Assembly: GCA_039185015.1 (NCBI GenBank)
Contig: JBCDAU010000020.1
Location: 30,842-94,841, forward strand
Direction of reading: 5' to 3'
Source of the DNA: JBCBSZ01 sp039185015
Lineage (GTDB): Bacteria > Actinomycetota > Acidimicrobiia > Acidimicrobiales > Poriferisodalaceae
Length of the DNA: 64,000 nucleotides
Both the position numbers and the translations under genes were made by a program. Shown here piece after piece: positions 8,185 to 16,875 of this stretch. A model generated the notes under the pieces. That model did no database searches. It saw only the letters and a list, made by a program, of their open reading frames with translations, and was not told where the DNA came from. Each line of letters begins with the position of its first letter. Within the stretch, counting starts at the first letter, position 1.

Positions 8185-9023
8185 GTGGCTGCGTCCTTTC
8201 CCTGATCGCCTTCGCGGTAGTCGCCGAACGCCCGGTCGCGATCGGACAGCGCTTCCTTCACCGACTTGTCGCGGAACGAGCGCATGTACTCCCGCGACGG
8301 TGGCTGGTGGAACCCGAGTGGCTGGATGTCGGCGGTCGCCCGGTAGCTCGTCTCCATGCCCATCACGTTGAACGCCCGACGCACGACGCGCTTGTTGAGC
8401 GCGAGCAGCTCGGGCGGCACCTTCACGATGCGTCCGCACACGTCGAGCACGGCCGTGTCGAGGTCGTCCGCGGCGTGATGCTCGTTGGCGAAGCCCCACT
8501 CGACCGCCTGCTCACCGCTCATCGAGTCGCCGGTGAGCACGTACTCCATCGCCTTGCGCAGGCCGAGGAACCACGGCTGCCAGGTCGTGTCAGGCGGCGA
8601 CATCAGTCGCACCGGTGGATAGCCGATCTGCGCGTCGGCCGCGACGTACAGGAGGTCGCAGGCGGCGGCGAGCTCCGTGCCGCCGGCGAGGCACCAGCCA
8701 TGGACCTGACCGACGATCGGCGTCGCCATGTTCATCATCTCGATCCACCCGTCGACCAGGTGGCGTGCCCACCAGCCGTCGACCGGCGCTGCGGGTCGGA
8801 ACGGCGGCTCGGACGGGTCCTGCGCCAGGTCGTAGCCGGCGGAGAAGCAGTCGCCGGCGCCGCGTATCACGATCGCCCGCACGTCCTGGTCGCCGTCGGC
8901 GTCGCGGAGGTGGTCGAACAGCTCGGTACGCAACCCGTTCGAGAGCGCGTTCTTCTTGTCGGGCCGGTTGAGCGTGAGCCGGACGACGTGGGGCGCGGGA
9001 TCGTCCCGCAGCACCATGCTCAT
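8181..9023 (-). CDS. Enoyl-CoA hydratase/isomerase family protein
   Basis: Second crotonase-fold enzyme, 280 residues. N-terminal VVRLTLNRPDKKNALSNGLR is the CoA-binding strand-loop; CFSAGYDLAQDPSE forms the first oxyanion loop; VHGWCLAGGTELAAACDLLYV forms the second. The tail SYRATADIQPLGFHQPPSREY is of the type seen in actinobacterial enoyl-CoA hydratases. It starts at ATG 9023 (a second Met two codons in is also possible) and ends overlapping the next crotonase gene. It sits 52 bases downstream of the acyl-CoA ligase, in the same operon, which suggests a dedicated beta-oxidation-like route for one acid. The substrate is unknown. Confidence 0.87.
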   Translation of the reverse strand: MSMVLRDDPAPHVVRLTLNRPDKKNALSNGLRTELFDHLRDADGDQDVRAIVIRGAGDCFSAGYDLAQDPSEPPFRPAAPVDGWWARHLVDGWIEMMNMATPIVGQVHGWCLAGGTELAAACDLLYVAADAQIGYPPVRLMSPPDTTWQPWFLGLRKAMEYVLTGDSMSGEQAVEWGFANEHHAADDLDTAVLDVCGRIVKVPPELLALNKRVVRRAFNVMGMETSYRATADIQPLGFHQPPSREYMRSFRDKSVKEALSDRDRAFGDYREGDQGKDAAT

Positions 9024-9075
9024 CGCTCGCCTGCTGACCGGCTCAGAGGACCATCCCCGTGCGGCTCGGGCCCGC

Positions 9076-10611
9076 TCATGCTTCGACGCCTTCCCAGTAG
9101 GGGGCGCGGAGCTTGCGCTTGTTCACCTTGCCCATCGTGTTGCGGCCGACGTCGTCGACGATCTCGACGGTGCGCGGGCACTTGTAGGTCGACAGCCGCT
9201 CGCGGCAGTAGGTGATGAGCTCGCCGGCCGGTGGTGGGGACGACGCGTCCTCGGGCACGACGAGCGCCTTCAACTCCTCGCCCATCTCGGGATGGGGCAC
9301 GCCGATGCAGGCCACATCGGCCACGCCGGGATGCTCGATCAGGACCTGCTCGGCCTCGGCCGGGTAGATGTTCACGCCGCCCGACACGATCATGTCGCTG
9401 AAGCGGTCGGTGATGAAGACGTAGCCGTCCTCGTCCATGTACCCGATCTCGCCGAGCGTGAAGACGCCCGGGCGGAGGTTGGCAGCCTTCGTCTTCTCGG
9501 CGTCGTTCGGGTAGATCACGCCACGACCGGTCGAGTCCTCGAAGAACAGGCGCCCTTCGGTGTTCGGTGGGACGGGCTGGTCGTCGTCGTCGAGGATCAT
9601 CGCTGTGAACGGCGGGATCGACCGCCCGACCGAACCCGGGTGCTCCAGCCACTCCTCGGAGGTGATCGAGCACACCGTGCCGACCTCGGTGGCGCCGTAG
9701 GCATCCATGAAGACCGGACCCCACCACTCGATCATCGATCGCTTCACGTCGACCGGACACTTGGCACCGGTGTGGGCGACGAGCTTCATCGAGGAGACGT
9801 CGTAACGCTGCTTCACCTCGTCCGAGAGCGCGAGCAGGCGGACGAAGTGCGTCGGCACCATCACCGTGGACTCGGTCCGGTGATCCTGGATGGCTTGCAG
9901 GGTCGCCTCGCCGTCGAAGCGGCCGAGGATCACCGAGGGGATGCCGGCGGCGAGCAGTCGAGCGCCCGACAGGGGGCCGGTGTGGTACATCGGCCCGACG
10001 ACGAGGTGGGTGCCGAAGGCGGCGAAGCCGTTCTTCTTCAGCTCCTCGAGGTGCTCGGCGATCGTGGCGCCCGCGGCGAACATCGTGGGCGGGAGCTCGG
10101 TGCCCTTCGGGCGACCGGTCGTCCCCGAGGTGTAGAGGAAGTTCGGCCGGGGCGGCATCGCATCGTCGGGTTCGTCCGCCGACGCGGCGGCCAGCCAGTC
10201 CTCCCACGCGGCGAGCCCGTCGGCCGGCTCGCACCGCCAGCCCACCACGGTCGGGACCCCGACCTGCTTCGCCGCCTCGAGGCCGCGCTCGACGGTCTCG
10301 GGCCCGACGAACAGCACCCGGGTGTCGGAGTCCTCGAGGATGTAGGCGACCTCGTCGGCCGTGAGGTGGAAGTTGACCGGGACGACCGAGCAACTCCCGA
10401 TGAGGCCGCCGAGGTTGGCCAGCGCGGTCTCGGCGGCGTTCTCGGCGAACACCGCGACACGGCGTCGCTCGCCGAGGTCGAGGGCCTGCAAGGCGTTGGC
10501 GGCGCGGTTGAGGGCGTCGTCGACCTCGGCCCAGCCGAGCGACCGGTCGGCGTCGGTCAGGGCCGCCTCGTTCGGACGTTCCTGCGCGAGCGGTGCAGCG
10601 AAACGGGTCAA
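9076..10611 (-). CDS. Acyl-CoA synthetase (AMP-forming)
   Basis: ANL-superfamily ligase of 511 residues that activates a carboxylic acid to its CoA thioester through an acyl-AMP. The phosphate-binding loop LYTSGTTGRPKGTE lies at about residues 157-170; MDAYGATEVGTVCS supplies the A5 motif; GEIGYMDEDGYVFITDR the A7 hinge; SGGVNIYPAEAEQVL the A8 motif; and the C-terminal NTMGKVNKRKLR contains the adenylation Lys. It is the first gene of a minus-strand operon with two crotonases and a thioesterase, and it diverges from an acyl-CoA dehydrogenase at 10710, so a complete activation, dehydrogenation and hydration route may be controlled from the 98-base intergenic region. Chain length cannot be predicted. 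Confidence 0.9.
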   Translation of the reverse strand: MTRFAAPLAQERPNEAALTDADRSLGWAEVDDALNRAANALQALDLGERRRVAVFAENAAETALANLGGLIGSCSVVPVNFHLTADEVAYILEDSDTRVLFVGPETVERGLEAAKQVGVPTVVGWRCEPADGLAAWEDWLAAASADEPDDAMPPRPNFLYTSGTTGRPKGTELPPTMFAAGATIAEHLEELKKNGFAAFGTHLVVGPMYHTGPLSGARLLAAGIPSVILGRFDGEATLQAIQDHRTESTVMVPTHFVRLLALSDEVKQRYDVSSMKLVAHTGAKCPVDVKRSMIEWWGPVFMDAYGATEVGTVCSITSEEWLEHPGSVGRSIPPFTAMILDDDDQPVPPNTEGRLFFEDSTGRGVIYPNDAEKTKAANLRPGVFTLGEIGYMDEDGYVFITDRFSDMIVSGGVNIYPAEAEQVLIEHPGVADVACIGVPHPEMGEELKALVVPEDASSPPPAGELITYCRERLSTYKCPRTVEIVDDVGRNTMGKVNKRKLRAPYWEGVEA

Positions 10612-10709
10612 CGCATCCTCCCCTCGGGCCCTCCCCGGTTTCCGGGCCCGGCAACCGCCTCAGTATCGTGCAAGGACTTGGGGATCACCGATTCCGGGAG
10701 GGGAAGCCG

Positions 10710-11984
10710 ATGGCCGACACGTTGCCTGATCTCGAGGAATGGACCGATCAGGCCCGTGAGTGGTTGGCCGAACGACTCGAGCCGAAGACCACCGCCGACA
10801 AGGCGGCCGAGGCGCCGAAGCCGGTCTGGGGCGAGGGCGAGTTCTCGGTCTCGGTGTTCCACTCGCTGACCTACGAAGAGGAGCGGGCGCTCCTCGACGA
10901 GACGATGGCCTACCACCGCGAGAAGTACGCCGCCGGGTACGCCGCGCTCACCTGGGCGGCCGAGCACGGCGGCCAGGGCCTGCCGCTCGCCTACGAGCGG
11001 GCCTTCCACCGCGAGGAGGGCAAGTTCAAGCTGCCCGACGGGCACGAGACGTTCTCGGTCACCGTCGGCCTGATGGCCCCGGCCATCCGGGCGTTCGGCA
11101 CGCAGGCCCAGCAGGACGAGTTCCTGCGCCCCTTCCTCAGCACCGACGTGCTGTGCTGCCAGCTCTTCTCCGAGCCGGGCGCCGGCTCCGACCTCGCCAA
11201 CCTGTCCTGCAAGGCGGACCGCGACGGCGACGAGTGGGTGCTCAACGGCCAGAAGGTCTGGTCGTCCGGTGCCCAGTTCTCCGAGTGGGGTCTCTGCATC
11301 ACCCGTCACGACGCCTCCGCGCCGAAGCACAAGGGCATGACCGCCTTCCTCGTGCCGATGGACGCTCCCGGCGTCGAGATCCGTCAGATCAAGCAGATGT
11401 CGGGCGGCACCTCGTTCAACGAGGTGTTCCTCTCCGACGTCCGCGTGCCCGACGCCCACCGCCTCGGCGACGTCGGCGAGGGCTGGAAGGTCGCGCTCAC
11501 CGTCCTCGGCTTCGAGCGAGGCGCTTCCTCCGGCGGCGGCCACGGCAAGGTCGGTGCCAACTGGCACGACGTCCGAATGCTCGCCGAGCACCTCGGCTCG
11601 CAGCACGACCCGGTCCTGCGCCAGGACCTCGCCAAGCTCTACACGACCCACAAGCTGATGCAGTGGAACAACCAGCGGGCGATCGACAAGCTCAAGGCCG
11701 GCGAGACGCCCGGCCCGGAGGGCTCGATCGGCAAGCTCGTGTGGGCCGACAGCCTCAAGCAGATCGGCGAGTTCGCCGCCGCCGCGCTCGGCGCCCGCAT
11801 CACCGCCGACTCGGGCGAGTGGGGCACCTTCGACTGGAACGAGCACCTGCTCGGCGCCCCGGGCTACCGGATCGCCGGCGGTTCCGACGAGGTCCAGCGC
11901 AACATCATCGGTGAGCGCGTCCTCGGTCTGCCCGGCGAGCCCCGGGTCGACAAGGGTCTGCCCTGGAACGAGATCGCCCGCTAG
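10710..11984 (+). CDS. Acyl-CoA dehydrogenase
   Basis: FAD-dependent acyl-CoA dehydrogenase of 424 residues, forming the alpha,beta double bond of an acyl-CoA. FSEPGAGSDLANL is the flavin/CoA-binding strand motif, GQKVWSSGAQ and QMSGGTSFNEVFLSDVRVP belong to the middle beta domain, and APGYRIAGGSDEVQRNIIGERVLGLP is the C-terminal FAD-binding helix end. The start is the ATG at 10710, preceded by a clear GGGAGGGGAAG ribosome-binding site. It diverges from the acyl-CoA ligase operon. The next gene begins 71 bases downstream. The steroid and medium-chain ACAD groups both have this layout, so the substrate is open. Confidence 0.92.
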   Translation: MADTLPDLEEWTDQAREWLAERLEPKTTADKAAEAPKPVWGEGEFSVSVFHSLTYEEERALLDETMAYHREKYAAGYAALTWAAEHGGQGLPLAYERAFHREEGKFKLPDGHETFSVTVGLMAPAIRAFGTQAQQDEFLRPFLSTDVLCCQLFSEPGAGSDLANLSCKADRDGDEWVLNGQKVWSSGAQFSEWGLCITRHDASAPKHKGMTAFLVPMDAPGVEIRQIKQMSGGTSFNEVFLSDVRVPDAHRLGDVGEGWKVALTVLGFERGASSGGGHGKVGANWHDVRMLAEHLGSQHDPVLRQDLAKLYTTHKLMQWNNQRAIDKLKAGETPGPEGSIGKLVWADSLKQIGEFAAAALGARITADSGEWGTFDWNEHLLGAPGYRIAGGSDEVQRNIIGERVLGLPGEPRVDKGLPWNEIAR

Positions 11985-12055
11985 GGCCCCGACCGGACTT
12001 CGAGCGCCTGGTCCTCGGGGCGACCGGGGCCCGGGCGATCGTCGACACCGAGATC

Positions 12056-12958
12056 GTGCAGCTCCTGTGGAGCGGCTACGGGCAGATCGTGCGGTGCCGC
12101 CTCGAGGGTGGTTCGCACGGCAGCGTGATCGCGAAGCACGTGCGTTGGCCGGACGAGCGCCACCATCCGCGCGGCTGGACCTCTGATCGCTCGCACGAGC
12201 GGAAGGTGCGCTCCTACCGGGTCGAGACCATCTGGTACGAGCGGTACGCGAGCGAGTGCACGGACCGGTCCCGGGTCCCCCGTTGCCTGGCACACGAGGC
12301 AGTGGGCGGCGAGGTCGTCCTGGTCCTGGAGGATCTCGACGCCTCCGGCTTCCCCGGGCGGTGCGATCGGGTGGGCGACCCCGAGCTCGACGCCTGCCTG
12401 TCGTGGCTGGCTGACTTCCACGCGACCTTCATGGGCCGACGTCCCGACGGGTTGTGGCCCGTCGGCACCTACTGGCACCTGGCGACGCGACCCGACGAGC
12501 TCGCCGCGCTCGACGACGAACGGCTCAGGGCGGCGGCCGAGCCCCTTGACCGAGCGCTCACCGGCGCCACGTTCCGGACGTTCGTCCACGGCGACGCCAA
12601 GCTCGCCAACTTCTGCTTCGACGCGGACGGTCGCCGGGCGGCGGCCGTCGACTTCCAGTACGTCGGCGGCGGCTGCGGCATGAAGGACGTCGCCTACTTC
12701 GTCAGCAGCTGCCTCGACGAGGACGACAGCGAACGACTCGAGGCCGAGCTGCTCGACCGCTACTTCGAGCTGCTGCGCGAGGCGCTGGTGCGCACGGGTG
12801 CCGGCTACGACGCCGCAGCGGTGGAGCACGAGTGGCGAGCGCTGTACCCGGTGGCCTGGACCGACTTCGTCCGCTTCCTTCGAGGTTGGAGCCCGGGCCA
12901 CTGGAAGCTCCACCGCTACAGCGGACGGCTCGCCGACGAGGTCCTGGACTCGCTGTGA
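12056..12958 (+). CDS. Ecdysteroid-kinase/choline-kinase-like phosphotransferase
   Basis: Protein-kinase-like small-molecule kinase, 300 residues from this GTG. VHGDAKLANFCFD carries the catalytic-loop His/Asp/Asn and AAVDFQYVGGGCGMKDVAY the metal-binding Asp. LWSGYGQIVRCRL corresponds to the nucleotide loop, SVIAKHV contains the ATP-binding Lys, and VLVLEDLD is the hinge. The family usually has another 20-25 N-terminal residues. Here the frame stays open upstream (DFERLVLGATGARAIVDTE) but has no ATG, GTG or TTG, so a CTG start is possible. The stop overlaps the start of the CysQ-like gene (GTGA). The substrate is unknown; relatives phosphorylate hydroxylated lipids or amino alcohols. Confidence 0.8.
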   Translation: MQLLWSGYGQIVRCRLEGGSHGSVIAKHVRWPDERHHPRGWTSDRSHERKVRSYRVETIWYERYASECTDRSRVPRCLAHEAVGGEVVLVLEDLDASGFPGRCDRVGDPELDACLSWLADFHATFMGRRPDGLWPVGTYWHLATRPDELAALDDERLRAAAEPLDRALTGATFRTFVHGDAKLANFCFDADGRRAAAVDFQYVGGGCGMKDVAYFVSSCLDEDDSERLEAELLDRYFELLREALVRTGAGYDAAAVEHEWRALYPVAWTDFVRFLRGWSPGHWKLHRYSGRLADEVLDSL

Positions 12959-13824
12959 AGCTGGCAGCGGCCGATCTGCACCGGCTCGCCGGGCTCGCGG
13001 TCTCGGCGGCGACGGATGCGGCGCAGCTGATCGCCCGGTCGCGACCGGAGGTCGTCGAGACCAAGGCCGCTGGAGCGACGCTCGCCTCCCAGCTGGTCAC
13101 GGAGGTCGACCGCCGCAGCGAGGCGCTGGTCCTCGACGCCCTCTCACCCACGCTCGATCGGTTCGAGCTCGGCCTGCTGACCGAGGAGCGGGTCGACGAC
13201 CGGAGCCGGCTCGAAGCCGATCACTTCTGGTGCATCGACCCGCTCGACGGGACGCTGCCCTTCGTCGAGGGCTCACCGGGCTACGCCGTGTCGATCGCGC
13301 TCGTGGCGCACGACGGCCGACCGCTGATCGGCGTGGTCGCCGACCCTGTGACCGGCACGGTCTCGTACGCCATCGCCGGAGCCGGTGCGTTCCGGGACGG
13401 TGTGCGATGGACGGACGCACCGACAGCTGCGGCCGACGTGCTGTCGGTGTTCGCCGATCGCAGCTTCCTCGGCCGGGACGACCACGCCGCGCTCGTGGAC
13501 GCACTCGACCGGATCGCGCACGACCTGGGCCTCGACGGAATCGAGATCGACGCGACCGCAGGAGCGGTGATGAACGCGTACCGGGTGCTCGACCACCCAC
13601 CGGGGTGCTACGTCAAGCCGCCGGTCGTCGAGGGCGGCGGCAGCCTGTGGGACTTCGCCGCCACGGCGTGCCTGTTCCACGAACGCGGTGCGGTCGCCAC
13701 CGACGTGCGGGGCGCGCCGCTCGACCTGAACCGGGCGGACGCCACCTCCCTGGGCCACCGTGGCGTGCTCTTCGCCAGCGACGACGCGGTCGCCGAGCGG
13801 ATCCGGGCGCTCGACCTCGGCTGA
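12955..13824 (+). CDS. Inositol monophosphatase / CysQ family phosphatase
   Basis: Mg-dependent, Li-sensitive phosphatase family, 289 residues. The metal-binding residues are in place: LVTEVDRRSE, the Glu pair of LLTEERVDD, CIDPLDGTLPFVEG at about residue 91, and the C-terminal SLWDFAATACLFHERGA. The protein may hydrolyse an inositol or sugar phosphate, histidinol phosphate, or 3'-phosphoadenosine 5'-phosphate. The GTG start overlaps the TGA of the kinase gene by four bases, which removes 41 residues of shadow sequence upstream. A kinase and a phosphatase coupled in this way may act on the same small molecule. Confidence 0.85.
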   Translation: MKLAAADLHRLAGLAVSAATDAAQLIARSRPEVVETKAAGATLASQLVTEVDRRSEALVLDALSPTLDRFELGLLTEERVDDRSRLEADHFWCIDPLDGTLPFVEGSPGYAVSIALVAHDGRPLIGVVADPVTGTVSYAIAGAGAFRDGVRWTDAPTAAADVLSVFADRSFLGRDDHAALVDALDRIAHDLGLDGIEIDATAGAVMNAYRVLDHPPGCYVKPPVVEGGGSLWDFAATACLFHERGAVATDVRGAPLDLNRADATSLGHRGVLFASDDAVAERIRALDLG

Positions 13825-13846
13825 CGACCGGACCGAGCCGTGTCCG

Positions 13847-14371
13847 CTACTGCGGGAGCGCGACGGGATCGGGATGCCCCGCACGGATCCAGCGCCGGAT
13901 GAGCTTCGATGCCCAGGCGTAGTGGCTCGACGTCGCCGACACAGCGTAGGACCCCACCGACGTCGAGCCGGTCCAGGCGAATCGTCGCTTCGTGAACAGG
14001 TACGCCTCGTCGTAGCCACCGATGACGGCGATCACCCGGCGGTGCGAGTCGTCGAGGCGAGCGACGACGTCGTCCCACGGGTCATCGGCGGTCTGCTCGT
14101 GGATCCGGGCGTTGAGCTCCGGCGTCTCGCTCCAGCGCACGCCCGGCGCGGGCATCTCCGAGCGGCCACCGCGGGCACCGACCGACTCCCAGCCGAGGAA
14201 CAGCTCGTGCCAGGCGTCGAGGTGGGCGAGCAGGTCCTTGACCGACCATCGATCGCACGCGCCCGGCACCTCCCGGCGGTCGGCGGGAAGGCCGTCGACC
14301 ACTTCCAGCAAGCGGCGGTACTCGGCGGCCGCAGCGTCCAAGAGCTCGGCCCGATTCGTCGGACGTCCCAT
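13847..14371 (-). CDS. ClbS/DfsB family four-helix-bundle protein
   Basis: DinB-like four-helix bundle of 174 residues. The order MGRPTNRAELL, DRWSVKDLLAHLDAWHELFLGW, PGVRWSETPELNARIHE and GSTSVGSYAVSATSSHYAWA is the diagnostic pattern of the ClbS/DfsB family. The best known member, ClbS, is a cyclopropane hydrolase that protects colibactin producers; most members are untested. Histidines at the ends of the helices (AHLDAWH, SHYAW) could bind metal or act in hydrolysis. It is convergent with the CysQ-like gene and stands alone, with no toxin biosynthesis gene nearby, so its role here is not known. Confidence 0.82.
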   Translation of the reverse strand: MGRPTNRAELLDAAAAEYRRLLEVVDGLPADRREVPGACDRWSVKDLLAHLDAWHELFLGWESVGARGGRSEMPAPGVRWSETPELNARIHEQTADDPWDDVVARLDDSHRRVIAVIGGYDEAYLFTKRRFAWTGSTSVGSYAVSATSSHYAWASKLIRRWIRAGHPDPVALPQ

Positions 14372-14462
14372 GCGCAGATCGTCCTCCGTGGAGCCTCGAT
14401 GGGCCAGGGTCCGACGGCCCGCTGGTCGGGGTCGGGCGGAAGGAACGAGCGCCGCGTGACGG

Positions 14463-15176
14463 TCAACCCGTCGGGGCCGGGACCTCGGGTTCGCTGGGAG
14501 CCTCGACCACCGGGCGCACGGTGAGGTAGGCGATCATGGCCACGACGAAGATCGTCATGCCGGTGAGCTCCATCGCCTCCTCGACCGTCGAGATCAGGTG
14601 GTACACGTAGTCGGCCTGATCACCCTGCGAGTCGAACCGGGCCGCCGCGATGGACTCGACGCCGGCGGCACCGCCCACGTAGATCACGCCGGCGATCATC
14701 AGCCGCCGCCGGAGCGTCTCGTCGAGACGACCGAGGAACGGCCGGAGGGTGAGGAACAGCACGAAGGTCGCTGCCAGGTACGGCACGATCCACGGAAACG
14801 CCAGCGGGCCGCCCAGGTCGAGCTGGTCGTCGAGACGCTCGCCGAGGCGCTCGTGGATCTGCACCGCCTCGTCGACGGCGATGAAGGCCAGCACGACGGC
14901 CAGGACCATCCAGCCCCGTTGGTTGGGGTCGGCGAACATCTGCGAGCGGCGAGCGGCGATGGCGCACAGCACCGCTGCGAGCAGCACCAGCCCGGCAGCG
15001 AACGCGGACGGCGCGTTGTACTCGTGCCCGAGGCCCCACGCGACCGCCGTGTCCTCGAAGTGGGCTCCGTTGTCTCGTTCGACGAGGGTGATGAGGATCA
15101 GGTGCGTCGAGACGAACCCGACGATGGCCGATCCCAACACCAGCGCCGCGAACTTGGCGGCCTGCTCGGGGAACAT
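14463..15176 (-). CDS. Polytopic membrane protein of unknown function
   Basis: I do not recognise the family. The protein has 237 residues with about six hydrophobic segments, including AALVLGSAIVGFVSTHLILI, AAGLVLLAAVLCAIAA, VLAVVLAFIAVDEAVQ, IVPYLAATFVLFLTL, LMIAGVIYVGGAAGVESI and TIFVVAMIAYLTV. A conserved-looking acidic stretch DEAVQIHERLGE follows the third segment, and a VYHLISTVEEAMELTG helix precedes the last one. Both carry His and Glu residues in or near the membrane, which may be functional. The tail is Pro/Glu rich and cytoplasmic. The gene stands alone between a convergent and a divergent neighbour. Confidence 0.75.
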   Translation of the reverse strand: MFPEQAAKFAALVLGSAIVGFVSTHLILITLVERDNGAHFEDTAVAWGLGHEYNAPSAFAAGLVLLAAVLCAIAARRSQMFADPNQRGWMVLAVVLAFIAVDEAVQIHERLGERLDDQLDLGGPLAFPWIVPYLAATFVLFLTLRPFLGRLDETLRRRLMIAGVIYVGGAAGVESIAAARFDSQGDQADYVYHLISTVEEAMELTGMTIFVVAMIAYLTVRPVVEAPSEPEVPAPTG

Positions 15177-15321
15177 CCCGCTACCTCCCGTTCGGCGGGA
15201 ACCTAGGTCAGCCGTCGGAGCGGTGCAGCGATCGGTTCACCCTCGGCGGCCGCGCGGGCGTGCGCCGTCGCCGCCGGCGCGCACGGCCAGGTCGTTGCCC
15301 GCCCGACCGTAAGATCGCCCG

Positions 15322-16836
15322 ATGGTCCACCCCTGGTCGGCGCACCTGCCGGAACCGTCCGACGACTGGCTGCCCGACGAGCTCGCCGCCGGTTCGCTGA
15401 CCGCCGCCTGGTCTCGTCGTTGGAGCGAGGCCCCCGACCGCCCCGTGCTGTGGGCGGAGGCGAACGGATGGGTCACCCGGGGCGAGTTGGACCGCCGCAC
15501 CGCTGCCGTCGCCGGCCACCTCCGGGCGCTGGGCGTCGAACCCGGAGCGAGGGTGTTGCTGTCTGCGGCGTCGTCGATCGAGCTCGTGCTCAGCCACGTC
15601 GGCGCGCTCCGAGCCGGTGCGATCGTGGTGCCGGTCCACACCGGGTACACCGAGCGTGAGCTGGGCCACGTGCTCGAGGACGCCGAGCCGATGCTGGCGA
15701 TCCTCGACGAGCCCGGCCGGATCAGCGGCATCGCACCCGACCTGCCCGTCATCGCACCGGGCGCGGGCGCGGACGGCGAGCCGGCCGACGACCTCGACAC
15801 CGCAGCGCCCGACGATCCGGCGCTGCTGCCGTACACCTCGGGCACCACCGGGCGGCCCAAGGGCGTCGTGCTGCGCCACGGCAACCTCGTCGCGGGCGCC
15901 GCTGCCGTCGTGTCGGCGTGGCGGTGGACCGATGACGACCGACTCGTGCTCTGCCTCCCGCTGTTCCACATGCACGGGCTCGGGGTCGGCATCCACGGCA
16001 CCTTGCTGTCCGGCGGCTCGGCGGTGATCCTCCCCCGCTTCGATCCGGATCTGATCCTCGACGCCGCCCGAGACCACGACGGCACGATGCTCTTCGGTGT
16101 GCCGACGATGTACTCGCGGCTTGTCGAGCACGACCGGGTCGGCGAGCTCGCAGGGCTCCGGCTGTGCGTGTCCGGTTCCGCTCCGCTGCCCGCCGACCTG
16201 CACACCGCCCTCGGTGAGCGGGCCGGCCAGCGCATCCTCGAGCGCTACGGCATGACCGAGACCGTGATGAACATCTCGAACCCCTTCGACGGGGACCGCC
16301 GACCGGGTTCGGTCGGGCTGCCGCTCCCCGGCGTCGAGGCCCGGATCGGCGGTGGGGCCGACGAGGGCGAGATCGAGCTGCGCGGCCCGAACGTCTTCTC
16401 CGAGTACTGGGGTCGCCCCGACGCGACCGCCGAGGCGTTCACCGACGACGGCTGGTTCAAGACCGGTGACGTCGGCGCCCAGGATCCCGACGGCTACTGG
16501 CGCATCGTGGGCCGCTCGAAGGAGCTGATCATCTCGGGTGGCTTCAACGTGTTCCCCCGGGAGGTCGAGGACGTCCTCGTCGATCATCCGGCGGTCGCCG
16601 AGGCCGCCGTGGCCGGCACGCCCGACGACGAGTGGGGCGAGGTGGTCACGGCGCTGCTCGTCCTCGAGACCGGCGCCGAACTCGACGACGACGACCTCGC
16701 CGACCACTGCGCCGACCGCCTGGTGAACTACAAGCGGCCACGCCTCGTCCACGTCGTCGACGAGCTCCCCCGCAACGCCATGGGCAAGATCGTCCGCCCC
16801 GACGTCGACGCGATGGCAGCCGACCTCGCCCCCTGA
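15322..16836 (+). CDS. Acyl-CoA synthetase (AMP-forming), malonyl-CoA-synthase-like
   Basis: ANL-superfamily ligase of 504 residues. LLPYTSGTTGRPKGVVLRHG at about residue 171 is the P-loop; ERYGMTETVMN the A5 motif; FKTGDVGAQDPDGYWRIVGR the A7 hinge; ISGGFNVFPREVEDVL the A8 motif; NAMGKIVRPDV holds the catalytic Lys. The short length and the PLPGVEARIG and VLCLPLFHMHGLGVG segments resemble MatB malonyl/methylmalonyl-CoA synthases, but the dicarboxylate-binding Arg cannot be confirmed by eye. It starts at ATG 15322 and is followed after 39 bases by a cupredoxin membrane protein that does not look functionally linked. Confidence 0.88.
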   Translation: MVHPWSAHLPEPSDDWLPDELAAGSLTAAWSRRWSEAPDRPVLWAEANGWVTRGELDRRTAAVAGHLRALGVEPGARVLLSAASSIELVLSHVGALRAGAIVVPVHTGYTERELGHVLEDAEPMLAILDEPGRISGIAPDLPVIAPGAGADGEPADDLDTAAPDDPALLPYTSGTTGRPKGVVLRHGNLVAGAAAVVSAWRWTDDDRLVLCLPLFHMHGLGVGIHGTLLSGGSAVILPRFDPDLILDAARDHDGTMLFGVPTMYSRLVEHDRVGELAGLRLCVSGSAPLPADLHTALGERAGQRILERYGMTETVMNISNPFDGDRRPGSVGLPLPGVEARIGGGADEGEIELRGPNVFSEYWGRPDATAEAFTDDGWFKTGDVGAQDPDGYWRIVGRSKELIISGGFNVFPREVEDVLVDHPAVAEAAVAGTPDDEWGEVVTALLVLETGAELDDDDLADHCADRLVNYKRPRLVHVVDELPRNAMGKIVRPDVDAMAADLAP

Positions 16837-16875
16837 CGCGCGAACCAGAACCCGCACCCGACCGTAGAGGCGGAC

